Below the pieces are notes generated by a model that saw nothing but the letters and a program-made list of their open reading frames with translations, ran no database searches and was not told the origin of the DNA. A stretch of DNA of 64,000 nucleotides from Plasmodium malariae (Eukaryota > Apicomplexa > Aconoidasida > Haemosporida > Plasmodiidae), in the NCBI RefSeq assembly GCF_900090045.1, contig NC_041777.1:861501-925500 (forward strand), read 5' to 3'. Positions 1 through 12,718 of this stretch are shown here, in pieces (the stretch's first letter is position 1; each line of letters starts with the position of its first letter). A program made the position numbers and the translations under genes.

Positions 1-778
1 GCGTATATGTTAATATGTGTATATGTCAATATATGTGTATGTCAATATATGTGTATGTCAATATATGTATATGTCAATATGCATACAATTTTATTGGTTT
101 ATATTTCACCGAATTAATGCGTAGTATAAAGATATAAAGACAGCGGAACAAATAAAAAAAAAAGAAAAGAAAAAATATTATTTCATTATAATGCTTTTTT
201 AAAATTTAGTGCATTTTGCATTCAGTTTTGCTCCTTTTTCTTTTTATTCTTTTGCTACGTTTTATTCTTTTTAATGCTTTTATGCGTTTTATTCTTTTGC
301 TACGTTTTATTCTTTTTATTCTTATACGTTTTATTCTTTTTATACGTTTTCCTTTTTTTATACGTTTTCCTTTTTTTATACGTTTTCCTTTTTTTATACG
401 TTTTCCTTTTTTTATACGTTTTCCTTTTTTTCTTTTTTTTTTTTTGTGGGTATTTTTAAATTATAACACATTTATATGTATATATATATTATATATATAT
501 ATGTATATGTAATGTAATGTTTATGCATGTGTGTGTGCATGTGTTTATATACATATGTGTGAGTATATATGTAAATAATCGTTTTTAATTTGAAATTATG
601 AATTAAAATTATGAGTATTTTAAAAACTTCTTTGTGAAAAAAAAAAAAAAAAAAAAAAAATAAAATAAAGAAGGAAAGAAGAAAAAAACAAAATAGTAAA
701 AGTGAGACGAACAAACGGTTGAGCGACTGAACGACTAACTCATCAACAGAGCGAAGGAATGAAACATCGAAAAAGAAC
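1..778. other. Intergenic DNA upstream of the PX gene, repeat-rich
   Basis: No gene is supported here. The first 85 bases hold four to five copies of a 16-base unit of the TATGTCAATATATGTG type. About 335-435 holds five copies of an 18-base unit containing TACGTTTTCC, and 638-660 is a poly(A) tract. The open frames across the 18-base array are T-rich readings of the repeat (Phe/Leu/Ile runs) and are not credible proteins. The purine-rich stretch at 660-778, ending in a start context of gaacATGG, is probably the 5' leader of the PX gene. Confidence 0.7.
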
Positions 779-2136
779 ATGGAAACGTATTCATCGTACG
801 AGTTTAAGGATAACCTTATTATTAATATTATCCGAACGAATGATGTCAAAAGACGTTTTTACAGTTACACGGTGAGTGTTGAAAGAAAGGCATCTGGGCC
901 AAGTACATGTACACGCGTGTACACATGTATTTCGATGTACATATATTGAAACATACATATATATATATATATATATATGTACATACATACACATATGCAT
1001 TTTAACTTTTGCGTGTTTGTGATTGTAGTGTGATACAGGATATGGAAACGCACATTTTTTTTTTTCTTTTTTCTTTTTTTTTTTTTTTTTTTTCCCCCCT
1101 CACTCTCCAAACATATACATAATAACATACACGCATATTTTATATCTCTTTCGTCTTGTTTTTTCCAAATGTAGGAATACGTCCTAGAATTTAAAGTTCT
1201 GAACAGTCAGAAAATTTTGAAGAAGAGATTTTCCGACTTTGTCCTTTTTTATGAGCAACTAAAGAATGAGCTCCTTGACAAGTTTAGCGAGTGTCTAGAG
1301 AAGGTAAGTAGAACATCAATGGGGAAAGCATAATAAGGGAAAAATATAAAAATGAAATAATGAAAAAATGGGAGAAGGGATATGAAAAATCTTACAGTCC
1401 TGTAGCATGTGATTATTATCTTATTATTTACAATTAGTTTTATTTTATTATATTTTTTTTTTCCTGTTATATATCTTGTACAGATAAGTGTGTTGCCATC
1501 AAAGAAGGTGTTTGGAAGACTGAACTATAACTTCGTTGAAGAGTAAGCGGAGGAGGAGAAGTGAATTGCATGCCAATGATTGTGTGTGTATGTGTTTGAG
1601 TAACGTTTGCGTGTATACATGCACGTTCGTGTGCATTTACGTTTGTATATATATTTTTGCTTGGTAGGAGGAGGCAAAAGCTAGAGCAGTTTCTGAAGAG
1701 TATTTCGAGTTACAGGGTCGTGTATCTGTGTGATAATTTTTACGAGTTCTTATGTTTGGATAACATAACGAAATATTTGTTTAAACTGATGTGTACACAA
1801 ATTAGCGATTTAATTAATATACAGAAATTTTTGAAAAAAATAAATTATATTTTATTTATGTCAAGAAATAATACAATAAAAAGTGCTGAGTGTGATATAA
1901 TAAATTTTCTTTTTCATTTGAAGAAAAATGTTAACTTAAATAACGACATAAAATTTTTCATTTTAAATATTTTCCTTCATCACTTGACGTATACCAAGAC
2001 ACCGGAAAATTTGTTAAACGTTTCTTTGATGAAATTTGCCATTGAAATTATCCACGAAAACTTAAAAGGTGAGTGATGTTAGAAATTCTATCCATGTTAG
2101 CAGTACCATTTGTGTTGGTAGTGCTAACTGAGCGTA

Positions 2137-2171
<35 letters not shown>

Positions 2172-5100
2172 CCCACCCTATATAGGCGAAAGCATAAATG
2201 AGATTCTGTTGAAAACGTCGTCGGAGGCTATTCTTCGAATTGTGGACAAGCGGAATGACGTGTTTTTGGAATACCTACGGATATACAATTTTAAAGAGAT
2301 TTGTGCCATATTTAATATACTAAATAAGCGGAAGGAGAAGAAGGAAAGGAAGGAAAACAAAGATATAGAGAACATATGCTTTAATATATATATACTAGTT
2401 TCTCTACTATTGCTGTCATCCATACATTTAAACGAAATACAGAATTTCTTTTTAGTTAAGAATAATAGTAATAACAAGGGAATAACAATATTAGGTTATA
2501 TGTATGATAGTGAGAATATTAACATTCAGATAATCTGTTGTATTATCCTATCTTTGTTAATAATAAACAAAAAGATAAATGATGAAGAAGTTATACTAAA
2601 GACAAAAATGTCTATCCTTTTAATCCAAACAGAGATATATAATTTAAAAAGTGTAGATTACCAATTAATAGAAATCATTTGTAGTAAAAAGAATTTTCAT
2701 TTGTTGAATGGACTCATTGATTTATTGCTTAAGAATAAAAATATAAAATATGACTTAAATTTAAATGATATACAAAATTTGGAAAAATATACCATTGAAG
2801 GTAATCCAATGGAAAAGGATCTCTTCTATGAAGAGAAAATAAAATGCGCAGATTTTTCGAATAACGATATTATCTTACAGTTTATTCTATTCATTATAAA
2901 CATTGGTATTAGTGAGTTCTTCTTACTGAAACGGAATTACAAGTTTAGAATGATGAAGAATACGTTAAAAATTAAATTAAAAAGGAAAAAACACTTAGCC
3001 GAAATGAAGAAGTTAAAGAGGGAAAACATAATGAACGGAACGAATAGAAAGGAAGGGAAACAACTCATTGGGAGTAGCGAACACATGATCTCCATGATGA
3101 TGAATGAGAAGAATAAAAAAAATGTGTACAACAAACAGTTGTTTGCTATTGAAGATGGCAAAGGCGAAAGGTACAAATCTGAGGGACAAAAAGAACCCAG
3201 TAAGGAAGGAAGCAAAAATGAAAAGAAAAATAGATCCAAGGAGCACTCTAGAAGGGAAAGAATACAAGAGGGAAGGGAATATACACCCAGCTGTATAGGG
3301 GAGGAGGATGAACAGGGCATTTCCAAATACGGAGATACATACAACGGTAAGTACAAATACATTGACGAAGATAATGACAAAGATGATGATAGTGCCTACG
3401 ATAAGCATAGTAATAATAATAAGCAGTACATGAAAGAATCGGCGCATAAAAAGAGGGGAAACCATTCCCATAGTCCCAACAACAACTATTGTCCGAACGA
3501 TGACGAGGGTGATAGTGATGACGATCATGAAAGTGGAAATGAGTACGAAGCAGAGGACGTGGATGTAGATGATGAGGATGAGAACGACGAAGAGGAAGAT
3601 GATGAAGATGAGAACGACGAAGAAATAGAGAATCAATTTTCACGCGAACACAGTCCACAAAATGAAAGTAATGAAAAGACGAAATGGAAGCAAAAGGGAA
3701 AGGAATGTACAAACGGAGTAGCAGATTTTGCATCTACGGCTAGTTCGTGCATTTCATCATTGTATTCCTTCTCAAGTGATTACAGTAGCACAAAGAAGAA
3801 CGAAAAGGAAAATGAGAAGGAGAATATCATGAACAAGAGTAGTGGCATGAACAAGAGTAGCGATATAAACAGGAGTAGCGATATAAACAGGAGTAGCGAT
3901 ATAAACAAGAATAGCGATATAAACAAGAGTAGCGATATAAACAAGAGTAGCGATATAAACAAAAGCTGTAACACGAGCAAACGCAGCAGTACGAACAAAC
4001 GCAGTGGTGGCATTGTGAACGATGGCAGAAATTGTAACAATAAGGACGTGCCATTTAAGGAAGACCTTGATTTAGTCTCTACAAAGAATATGATATATGA
4101 AGAAGATTTTAGCATAGAATCAGGGAATATAAAGAACGACATATACTATCTCGAAAGAGAGTATGAGGAGAAATCGGCATCGTACAGGAGGAATAACGAA
4201 TCTAATAGTAGTACATGTAATAACAATTCTGAGTATTTGAATAAGAACAGTAAAAAGACTATTTCTTCAATAAAGGAGGAAATAAAGATGCTGAGTGATA
4301 GTAGAAAGAAGTATGCTCGTAAAATAAGAAGAATAAACGAACAAATATTGTTAATCCTTTGCAATGAAAAAATGATTCAAAATATATATAAATGTGCACA
4401 TATAGATAATTATAAAATAAAAGTATATGCTTGCCTTATACTCTCTTACATACCCAACATCAATGAAATGATATCCTCCCTGACCGTGCAAGGTGAAAGT
4501 GGAAATAGTGCTCGAAACCCCAACAATTATATCGGCATGTCGAACGAGGTCAGAAGTGGTGTTGGCGATATTGGCAGTGATGGCGGTATTAGGAGCAATC
4601 GCTTCGGTAATGAGAAGAGTAATAACAATAGCAGCTACTCCAATATGTATAGCAACCACTGTGATGAGTATAACCGAGGTAGCAGTAACGGAAGTACGAA
4701 CGCGATGATCAGTTACCCGGATGGGGGTAAGTCGGTGGACAGGTTAAGAAACGAAATATATGGGGAAAATGAAAAGCAAGAAAATGTCGAAAACTCAGTA
4801 TTTATGTCAGAAACGATGTTAATTAAAAAGAACAATAAAAATTTTATTTGTAGCATTGAAGGAGATTACTATAATTATATATATCGTTTTAACATATTAA
4901 ATACATTACTTTATTATTTATTTAACGAGACTTGTTTTTATGAGCACATCTTGATATACTTGAAAAAGTTTATTATCGAGCAGAGCTTTATTATGAACCT
5001 AAAGCATTTCAAAATTAAAAAGACAGAATTTATAAATACGCTATCTTTCCAGGATATTAGAAAAGGGGTAGAGAAGAAAGCAAACAAGAAGAGTGAAAAG

Positions 5101-8100
5101 AACAAGGGGAAGAAAAGGAAAAAAAAAAATAAAGCAAAAGGGGATAGCGGGTTAGCAAATGAAAGCGCACCAACAGAGCGAAACACGCATAAGCGGGATA
5201 GGGAGTACGCCATTTCATCGGATAGGAGCTACTTAAGCAATAATGACAACGACTCAAACGTGTATAACTTCCCAAACGATAGTAAACTGAGTTATATGTA
5301 TGATGAGAAACGATTTTCTGCCAATGAATGGAATAATAGTAGTAATCGTGGGGAGGATGGAGGAGTTATCCATGGAAAAAAGGCTATTAACACAAGAGAA
5401 GGAGTGGCTAATAGTAGTAGTACTAGTGCTGTTATTCAGTATGAGTCAAAGAAGGACGGAACTGGTAATAGCGTTGGTGGAAATAATGGGAGTGGTAATA
5501 ACTATCAGGTAGTTCTATATGGAGATTCAAAAATATACGACCACATGAGTTACCTATTTAGCTACGTATCTCATTTGAGGAAGTTTGGTCTTTTGAATAA
5601 TTTAATAGTGGAATTGTATAAAAATATTTCTAAAAAGTTAAGTAATGCTAACGTAAATTTCATATTTGATATATTAAAAAGGAAAATAGATGAGATGAAT
5701 GAGATGAAAAAAAGAATCAACGATTTGAAAAAGGAATATGAGTTTGTAAATGTAATCTATAATGATTTTATCAGTTTACAATACGAGTCAAACAAATACG
5801 TATCTGTGATTGATAAATTATATGAAGAGTTAGAAGAGATAGAAAAGAGAAGGAAAAAAATTATGAGAAATCATAAATATGTACATTTAAATGTATGTAA
5901 TTATAGAAAAAGATTAATACATATTGAAAAAATGATTGAGGAAACTCCTTCGATAAAGAAATGCTTGAATGATGAATTGAACAAGGTAAGAATGAATATT
6001 GGTTTATATAAAAGAGATAAAAGAAAATTATCTTTTTTTATATTATTGCAAAAATTTTATTTGGATAGCTTTAATACTATGTATAATAAATTGAAAACTA
6101 TGAATACATTAGTTGAAAATTTAGAACTCCTTTCCAATGAATATAATAAAAATACTGGTTTAATTCTCAATGAGTTGACGTATTTAATTGTAAACGATTT
6201 GATACTTGTAGAACTATTGAGTAGCAAGATTAGTATAACAGTAGATAATGACAATTTTTCGCTTTTATTGGAAAAGGAAAAGAGTAGTCTAACCATGTTT
6301 AACCATAATATTTGTAATGAAAACAAATTGTGTATTATAAGTAAGGAAAAAAGTGGTTTAGGTGATAGAAGAAGAGATGTCGATTTGTACAAAGTGAATG
6401 AGGTCTTGAATGAGAAATACAAATACTTCTTTGATCAGGCAGCAACAGAAACTGTGGGTGTCTACGAGGATGATGCAAACTATGCTAGCGATGTTGGAAT
6501 TAGCAGCAGAGGAGGTATGCTTCGTACCAATATTAGTGGTAGTGGTAATGCTAGTGGTGTGTTACTGAACAATGAGATGATGCATAGTACTAATAATAAC
6601 CCCAACTACAATACTAGCGATAGTGATAATGTTACACAAAGATCCATGAAGAAGAAGCAGTTATACAGTGATCCGTACAAGGACAGTGCAAATAACAGTA
6701 ATGCTTATGGTAACGAAGATGGTGAGTATTACAACAGAGGAGTTGGAGCATTGGGCTACTACAAAGATGAGTCCAAAAGGGAATGGAATAAGAAAACAAA
6801 TTTTGGAAAAAGCGTAAAACGAATGATGGATGAAGATTTCATTATTGATGAGAAGAAAGATATGCAAGGAAGTAGAATTACTTTTCGAAACAATGGAAAG
6901 GACTTCTCGTACATGAATAACGGTAGTAATAACCATATGATGTATAAGAACCGAGATTACACGCGCAATGATGATGCTGGTAATGGCATGATCCATGATT
7001 ATGACGAAAAGGAATGGCAGGAAAAAAGTAGAGTACATGATGATAGTATGGATGGCCGCATGACTGATCAAATAGAAGGCAATTTTGCTGATGAGAAGAA
7101 TGTACATGATCAGGGGGAAGAAGCGGATGTAGTGGGTGTAGCAGGTGGACGGGATGAAGAAGAACTTTTTAATGATGAGTACATCTCAAGTGATGAAGAG
7201 GATGTTGACATTAAAAATAAAATTAATGAGTTTAATAATTATAAAAATATAGGTATAAAGGGTGTTGCTCCAGAAGAAGTACGAATAGATGATGACAACT
7301 TAAGTCAATCAGTATTTTTGGAAATTTTAGAAATAATAAAGAAACGAAGAAAACAAATAGAAAAGTTAGCGACTCATCAGAATGGTCAAGTGTACAAGAA
7401 CATACACAAATATAATACTCTCCTTAACAAATGTAGCATGCGTATAGGTGCCTACCAAAAGCATTACACTAAGCTCAATGCGCAGCTTAGGACCATTAAC
7501 ACGGATATAATGGTGAAAAAGTCCGAGGTTATATACAAGTCCATTAGAGAGTAAGTGCACGGAAGGGGAAAATAACACGAGTTCTGCGTGTTTCGATTGT
7601 CCAGAGTGCCCATCATTTTATGTTTGTTGTTCATATTGCACTCTTGTTCATTCTGTGCTTTGCTCATTCTGTACTTTGCTCATTCTGTACTTTGCTCATT
7701 CTGTACTTTGCTCATTCTGTACTTTGCTCATTCTGTACTTTGCTCATTCTATACTTTGCTCATTCTGCACTTTGCTCATGCCATGGCCTTCGCCCTTTTT
7801 GTTACCGCTTCGCGCAGGTGGGATGACAAGATCAACATACTGAATGAGGAGATCAAGGTTGTTGAGGGAGAAAAGAAGGAAAAGGAAAAAGAAATAGGAG
7901 TACAGAAGAAAAAACTTGAAAAGAAAGAAAAAGAAAAAAATCAGAAGAAGGACGAACTACGTTTGTTGGTCACTGAGATGTACAAACATAACAATAAAAT
8001 AAAAAAAAAATACAAAAAGGATCAAAAAATTGTGTTATTAATATTATATAATACTTGGTATTTGTATCATTATATATATATCATATATTTGAATACACTA

Positions 8101-8220
8101 AAACTAAAAAATTATTTAGCATACAAGCAAAGCATAAGTGAAATGTGTCAAGCCTCAGCCAAGCAGACCATTTCGAATATAAACTGTTTTTCGCAACTAT
8201 TGGACGAGCAGGAGTACTGA
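779..8220 (+). CDS. PX1: PX-domain phosphoinositide-binding protein, six exons (PX1-like)
   Basis: Exons by my splice reading are 779-871, 1175-1303, 1484-1542, 1668-2068, 2186-7550 and 7818-8220. All have GT-AG junctions and keep frame, giving about 2149 aa. Residues about 10-125 form a PX domain: the KKRFSDF basic motif at 47-53, the LPSKKVFG proline loop at 78-85, and RRQKLEQFL at 95-103. PX domains bind phosphoinositides, usually PI3P. The P. falciparum homologue PX1 is reported (recalled, not checked) as a PI3P binder needed for haemoglobin delivery to the food vacuole. The rest is helical and charged. It includes a strongly acidic Asp/Glu tract near 3540-3620, a hexapeptide repeat DINKSS near 3850-3965, and Lys/Glu coiled coil at about 5690-5990 and in the last exon. 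No membrane segment is seen. The start is the first ATG opening directly into the PX fold. A further upstream exon cannot be excluded. Confidence 0.85.
7551..7817 (+). repeat. 16-base minisatellite in the last intron of the PX gene
   Basis: The intron between exons 5 and 6 carries roughly nine copies of CTCATTCTGTACTTTG (about 7645-7780), with a few substitutions. All three forward frames are open across it because the unit has no stop, which creates overlapping Cys/Leu/Phe-rich ORFs. The flanking donor GTAAGT and acceptor CGCAG keep the PX protein in frame, so the array is intronic. Confidence 0.85.
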
Positions 8221-9085
8221 ACGGAACTTGTGTGTGTATGTGTGGAGGGGTGTTGAAAGAGAAACAAAATATATCTTCTCATCCCCTTTCATGTGTTTGT
8301 TTTGTCCACTTTACTACAGAGGTTAAGAAGGTCTTTTTCTTTTTTCTTTTTTTTTTTTTTAAATTCACCATGGGTGGTGGTGACCCTTGATGTGCGGGCG
8401 TTCCTCCTTTTTTCGATCCTTTTTTTCACACCTTTATTTTTTAATCCTTTTTTTGGAACGTACGTTTTTGCAGTTTTTGTTTGCTCGATTTTCGATCATT
8501 GAACGTACGTTGTTTTTACCTTACTTTTTTCTGCTTTCCATTTTAACTATTTGACATTTTGTCGTTACAATTTTTCGTTCTAATTTTCTGTGTTTTATTT
8601 ATGGCTATTTTTTTTTTTTTTTTCAAACTTTTTCTTATTTTTCTTAATTGTTCATGTTTTTTCTCAATTGTTCATGTTTTTTCTATTTTTTCTTATATTT
8701 CCCTCTTTTTTTGTGTGATTTTTATTTTACGGGTAATATCTGTACAAACAAAAACGAAATGTAACACCAGCACTTTGAAAAAGGGTATATATTTTAAAAT
8801 AAATCATTCCAAAATATCGAGACGCGAGGCTGTCGAACATGTTTTATGTTTATATTTATATTAATTCTCGATTATGCGTATGTAGTAAAATAAGGGTGGG
8901 AAACGAAAGATTTATATTTGGGAGCATATGTTATTCATGTGTATTTGAATATATATGTAAATATGCATTTCACGTGCTAGAAATTTTATGAAGCACCTTC
9001 GCCATAATGAACGCACTGAGTTGCTCATTCGTTTGATATCAACATTTAAATGTACATATAAATTGACATTCATAACAACAACAAT

Positions 9086-9116
<31 letters not shown>

Positions 9117-9372
9117 GCCTCTTTCACTTTTTTTTGAATGAATAAAAATTCCCTTTTTTTATTTACGCTTTTCCATAGTAGTCCCTTTTAATTAACTTCA
9201 GTTTTACAATATCTGTTTCTTTCTTTTGCTTCTTCACTCTGCTGTGTTTCACTGCGCCATTTAGTTAACCCCATTATTTGGTTTAGCATGCCATTTAGCT
9301 TACCACTTCGTATCGTTTACTATTCCTTTTCATTTTGCAGCTTGTCTCCCCCTCACGTAGCTACATCTCTAC

Positions 9373-9406
<34 letters not shown>

Positions 9407-9461
9407 CTGCGCAGGGATTTCTCCCTATACACACAAAGTAATATAGCAGTATCTTGGGGAA
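8221..9461. other. Intergenic region, PX gene to ITPase
   Basis: This is T-rich 3'-flank DNA with poly(T) at 8342-8360 and 9089-9116 and poly(A) at 9379-9406. One less repetitive island at 8975-9090 has open frames on both strands. One is a forward ATG at 8988; the other is a reverse frame with basic and aromatic residues. It is treated as a finding. Otherwise I see only gene flanks. Confidence 0.6.
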
Positions 9462-11693
9462 ATGTATCAGACGATGAATATTTACTTAGTAACTGGGAAT
9501 AAAAATAAAAGGCTGGAATTTGAAAGATTAATGAAGGATGAATTGAAAGTGGAGTTTGTGGACGTTGACCGTTAGCTATTTTCACAGTTGCTGCATTATA
9601 TATATATATATATATATATATGAAGTTTTTTCTTTTTTCTTCTATTTGTTTGCCGAGTTAAGTGATTGAGCTTGGAGCTGTGATGTACTTTGATCTATGC
9701 GTATGAACTAACAAAATTGTACATTCCCATTTTTGAAAAGATAACGGCAAAGAGTGTTTGTGGGTAATTTCGGTAGAGACTAGTTCACAGTGACTCTGCT
9801 AAGTAGTTTTAATTTAATTTAATTTTTTTTTTTTTTTTTTTTTTTTCCTCCCTATATAGTAACCGAGATACAATCAAATGACATTGTAAATATAAATGAA
9901 AATAAGGCACAGAAAGCATACGAAATATTGGAAAAACAAAATATAGGAAAGGGAAAGAAATTTCTTGTTATAACTGATGATACAGGATTGTACTTGAACT
10001 GCTTGAATGAGTTCCCAGGACCATACATGTACAGCTTTTTGCATTACACAGAAAGGGAGAAGGGGGAGAGAGATACCAGTAGTGGTTGCTTTTATCACTG
10101 CATGTAGTTGCACGTTCATAGCGACAGGCTTATGACCACACGTTTATCTTTCTCATTTGTGTTTTCGAATATGTTCTCTCCGCCTGCTCTCTTCACCGCG
10201 TGCTTATGCCTGTCATATACACACACGTATCCACTACCATACCCATTTCCATATCCCACTACCATACCCATTTCCATATCCCACTACCATACCCACTACC
10301 ATACCCATTACCATATCCCACTACCATATCCCACTACCATACCCATTACCATATCCCACTACCATACCCATTTCCATATCCCACTACCATACCCATTACC
10401 ATATCCCACTACCATACCCATTACCATACACATTACCCTATTTGCTTCTTTCACCTCAACAGCAAGTGGATGCAAAAGTGCCTCGGATCACAAGGAATAG
10501 TAGACATTACATCGAAACTTCAGGTAACTTTTTGGGTAAAATGGAGAAGCAGCTTTTTGCATAGTACACTGCCGTGTGTGCACTCGTACATATACGTACA
10601 CTGCTGCATACGCACTTTTACGTATACAAGAACTACTATATTATCACTCCTTTATTTCCCTCTTCTTTCTCAAACGAAGAATTACAAGTGCCATGCGATC
10701 TGTGTTTATTCAATTTGTAACGGGACACAAACACGATCTTTTAAAGGAGTTACTAAGGTAAAGTACAAACGCGTTTGTGTTTTATGAGCCATTATTTCTT
10801 GTTGTTCTATTCTTCTTCGTTTTATTTTATTTTTTCTAAAGAGCGTTTTTCTTATGCCTGTGTTAAGGTGTACATATATATATATATATGTATATATATG
10901 TAATACCTTTTTATCTGAAGCTAAATTGTAGCATTACATAACTCTGCCATTTTTGTGGCTCCGCTTCATGCTTCTAATTAGCGCCTCACTTCTTTCATTC
11001 GTCCATTCGTTTATTCGTCCATTCGTTTATTCGTCCATTCGTTTATTTGTTTATTTGTTTATTTATTTAATTCGTTTAATTATTTTATTTTTATTTTTTT
11101 TTCTTTAGGGAACCATTTCAGGACCTAGAGGCCCCGATAGCTTCGGCTGGTTTGAAATTTTTATCAAAAAACAAAAAAAAAAGATAAAAAATAATAATAA
11201 ATAAAAATAATAAAACAAAATAAATAAGCGCTGTTGATCTTTTGTTTTCTGCTCTTTTTTATTAACCAATGCGATCATGAGTGTGTGTACTAGGAAGTTG
11301 CATGCTCATTTATATATACATAAACTTAGACATACGTGCGCGTAAAAGTACTTACATATATACCCCTCACACGCATATATACATACATATGTACCCATAC
11401 ATATATAAACTTACATATATATACCCATACATATATATACCCATACATATATATATACACACATACTTACATGCACATATACACACGCACACACATATAC
11501 GTATATATGCTCCTTTTCATCTTTTCCTTTACCCCCAAGGGATAACATTTTTGCCCCCGAAAACTCCGAACGAACATTCAGCGAAATGTCCTTCGAGGAG
11601 AAGAATATGGTATCTCCGCGTTATAAGGCCTTTGCTCAGTTAAAAGTAGAAAAGGAAAAGAGAAAAATGAAATATGTACATGTACATATATGA
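9462..11693 (+). CDS. ITPA: Inosine triphosphate pyrophosphatase (HAM1 family), six exons
   Basis: Exons are 9462-9570, 9860-10028, 10463-10523, 10680-10757, 11109-11149 and 11540-11693. They join in frame to 203 aa, the usual family length (about 190-205). This enzyme hydrolyses ITP, dITP and XTP to monophosphates plus pyrophosphate, keeping deaminated purines out of nucleic acids. Family hallmarks are visible: [11 protein letters not shown] near the N terminus (phosphate-binding TGNxxK), a VDLTEIQ-type strand spanning junction 1, VITDDTGL (metal-binding acidic pair), FPGPYIKW across junction 2, [11 protein letters not shown] across junction 5, and [19 protein letters not shown] followed by SPRYKAF. 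In the last stretch the usual His-Arg is replaced by SPRY, so only the Arg is kept. Donor 5 is GTTTGA, weak but required by homology. Intron 2 contains a long minisatellite. The 5' flank has poly(A) at 9379-9406. Confidence 0.92.
10029..10462 (+). repeat. Minisatellite in ITPase intron 2
   Basis: About 10225-10435 consists of interleaved units of CCACTACCATACCCATT and CCATATCCCACTACCATACC. It is unusually C-rich for this genome on the + strand and carries essentially no G. All forward frames read as Pro/Tyr/His/Thr repeats. The intron is bounded by a donor after PGPY and an acceptor before KWMQ, so these frames are not coding. Confidence 0.85.
10758..11108 (+). repeat. ITPase intron 4 with a 16-base array
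   Basis: This intron carries a TA run near 10870-10890 and three to four copies of a TTCGTCCATTCGTTTA unit at about 11000-11060. A T-rich stretch leads to the acceptor TTTAG. No exon-like content is seen. Confidence 0.7.
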
Positions 11694-12324
11694 AAATAGG
11701 TCTACTGTGAACACTCAAAAGCGTACTTTTCGTTATAAAACTTTATACAGTTAAGAAAAAAAAAAGGGAAAAAAGGAAAAAAAGGAAAAACAAAAATAAA
11801 AACAAAAATAAAAATAAAAATAAAAATAAAAATAGAAATAAAAATAGAAATAAAAATAAAAATAAAGAAGAGAAATGAAATAAAAAAAATATTCCTTTTA
11901 GACTATTTGCTTGTATATATTTGTGCAAAGAGTTTATTTTTCATTGTACTTTTTACATATCATGTTGATATATTTCCTCTCGAATTTTGCACCTTTTTAG
12001 AATTATCTGCTAGAAGAGCTAACTAAATAGTATAGATAAAAAACTGTGCTTTTTGAGTATTCCCTTGGATTTGTTTTCTGAATATTTCACTTTGGAATTT
12101 TGCTCGTTTGCAGATTTTTTACTCTCAATTTTGTTACTCCCAATTTGTTTACTTCTTTTATGCTCCATCCAAATAATGTATGTTTAGAAGTATCCCTCTC
12201 GAGAAAAGAGTGTGTTTGAACACGAAATGCACATATGCACGTATCAACCCTGCGAATATTTAAGTTTTAACTAAAGAAAACAGCCGTTAAGTGCCAATTT
12301 TCGAAACATTAATTTTACCTGACC
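11694..12324. other. Intergenic region, ITPase to TPR protein
   Basis: About 11790-11875 is a degenerate AAAATA/AAAATAG array. The rest is mixed AT-rich DNA without an open frame of protein character. The purine-rich stretch before 12325 is probably the 5' leader of the TPR gene. Confidence 0.6.
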
Positions 12325-12671
12325 ATGTTCATGTCGGAAGACCTTGATCCAGAGGACTTGAAAAAAGAAGCTAATACCAAATGGGCAAATGTAAGGAAAG
12401 TCTATCCACGCTTCATTTGAATTGTTTGAATTGTTACATAATTTTTGTGAGCATATAGCTATGCGACTGTGGTGAAGATATTTTATATGTATGAGTATAA
12501 GTATTGGCCTATGGGGTATATGTATGTGTTACAAATTTAAGGCTCAATTTTTTTTTTTTTTTTTTCATATACTGCATTTTTAAGGGCGAAATCGAAGACG
12601 CTAATGCAATATGGCGGCAGGCATTGAAGGAATGTATTAAATACTCAATGAGAGGTTAAATAAATAAATAA

Positions 12672-12718
<47 letters not shown>

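Noticed and set aside
3013..3733. Antisense ORFs of 147-207 codons opposite the PX gene
   Set aside because: They mirror the acidic and Asn-rich coding region; the sense strand has the PX domain and continuous frame.
7588..7843. Cys/Leu/Phe repeat ORFs before the last PX exon
   Set aside because: Intron minisatellite; the splice acceptor at 7817 restores the PX protein frame.
10108..10787. Three Pro/Tyr/His-rich ORFs up to 195 codons
   Set aside because: They read through ITPase intron 2 and its minisatellite; only the short ITPase exons inside are supported by homology.
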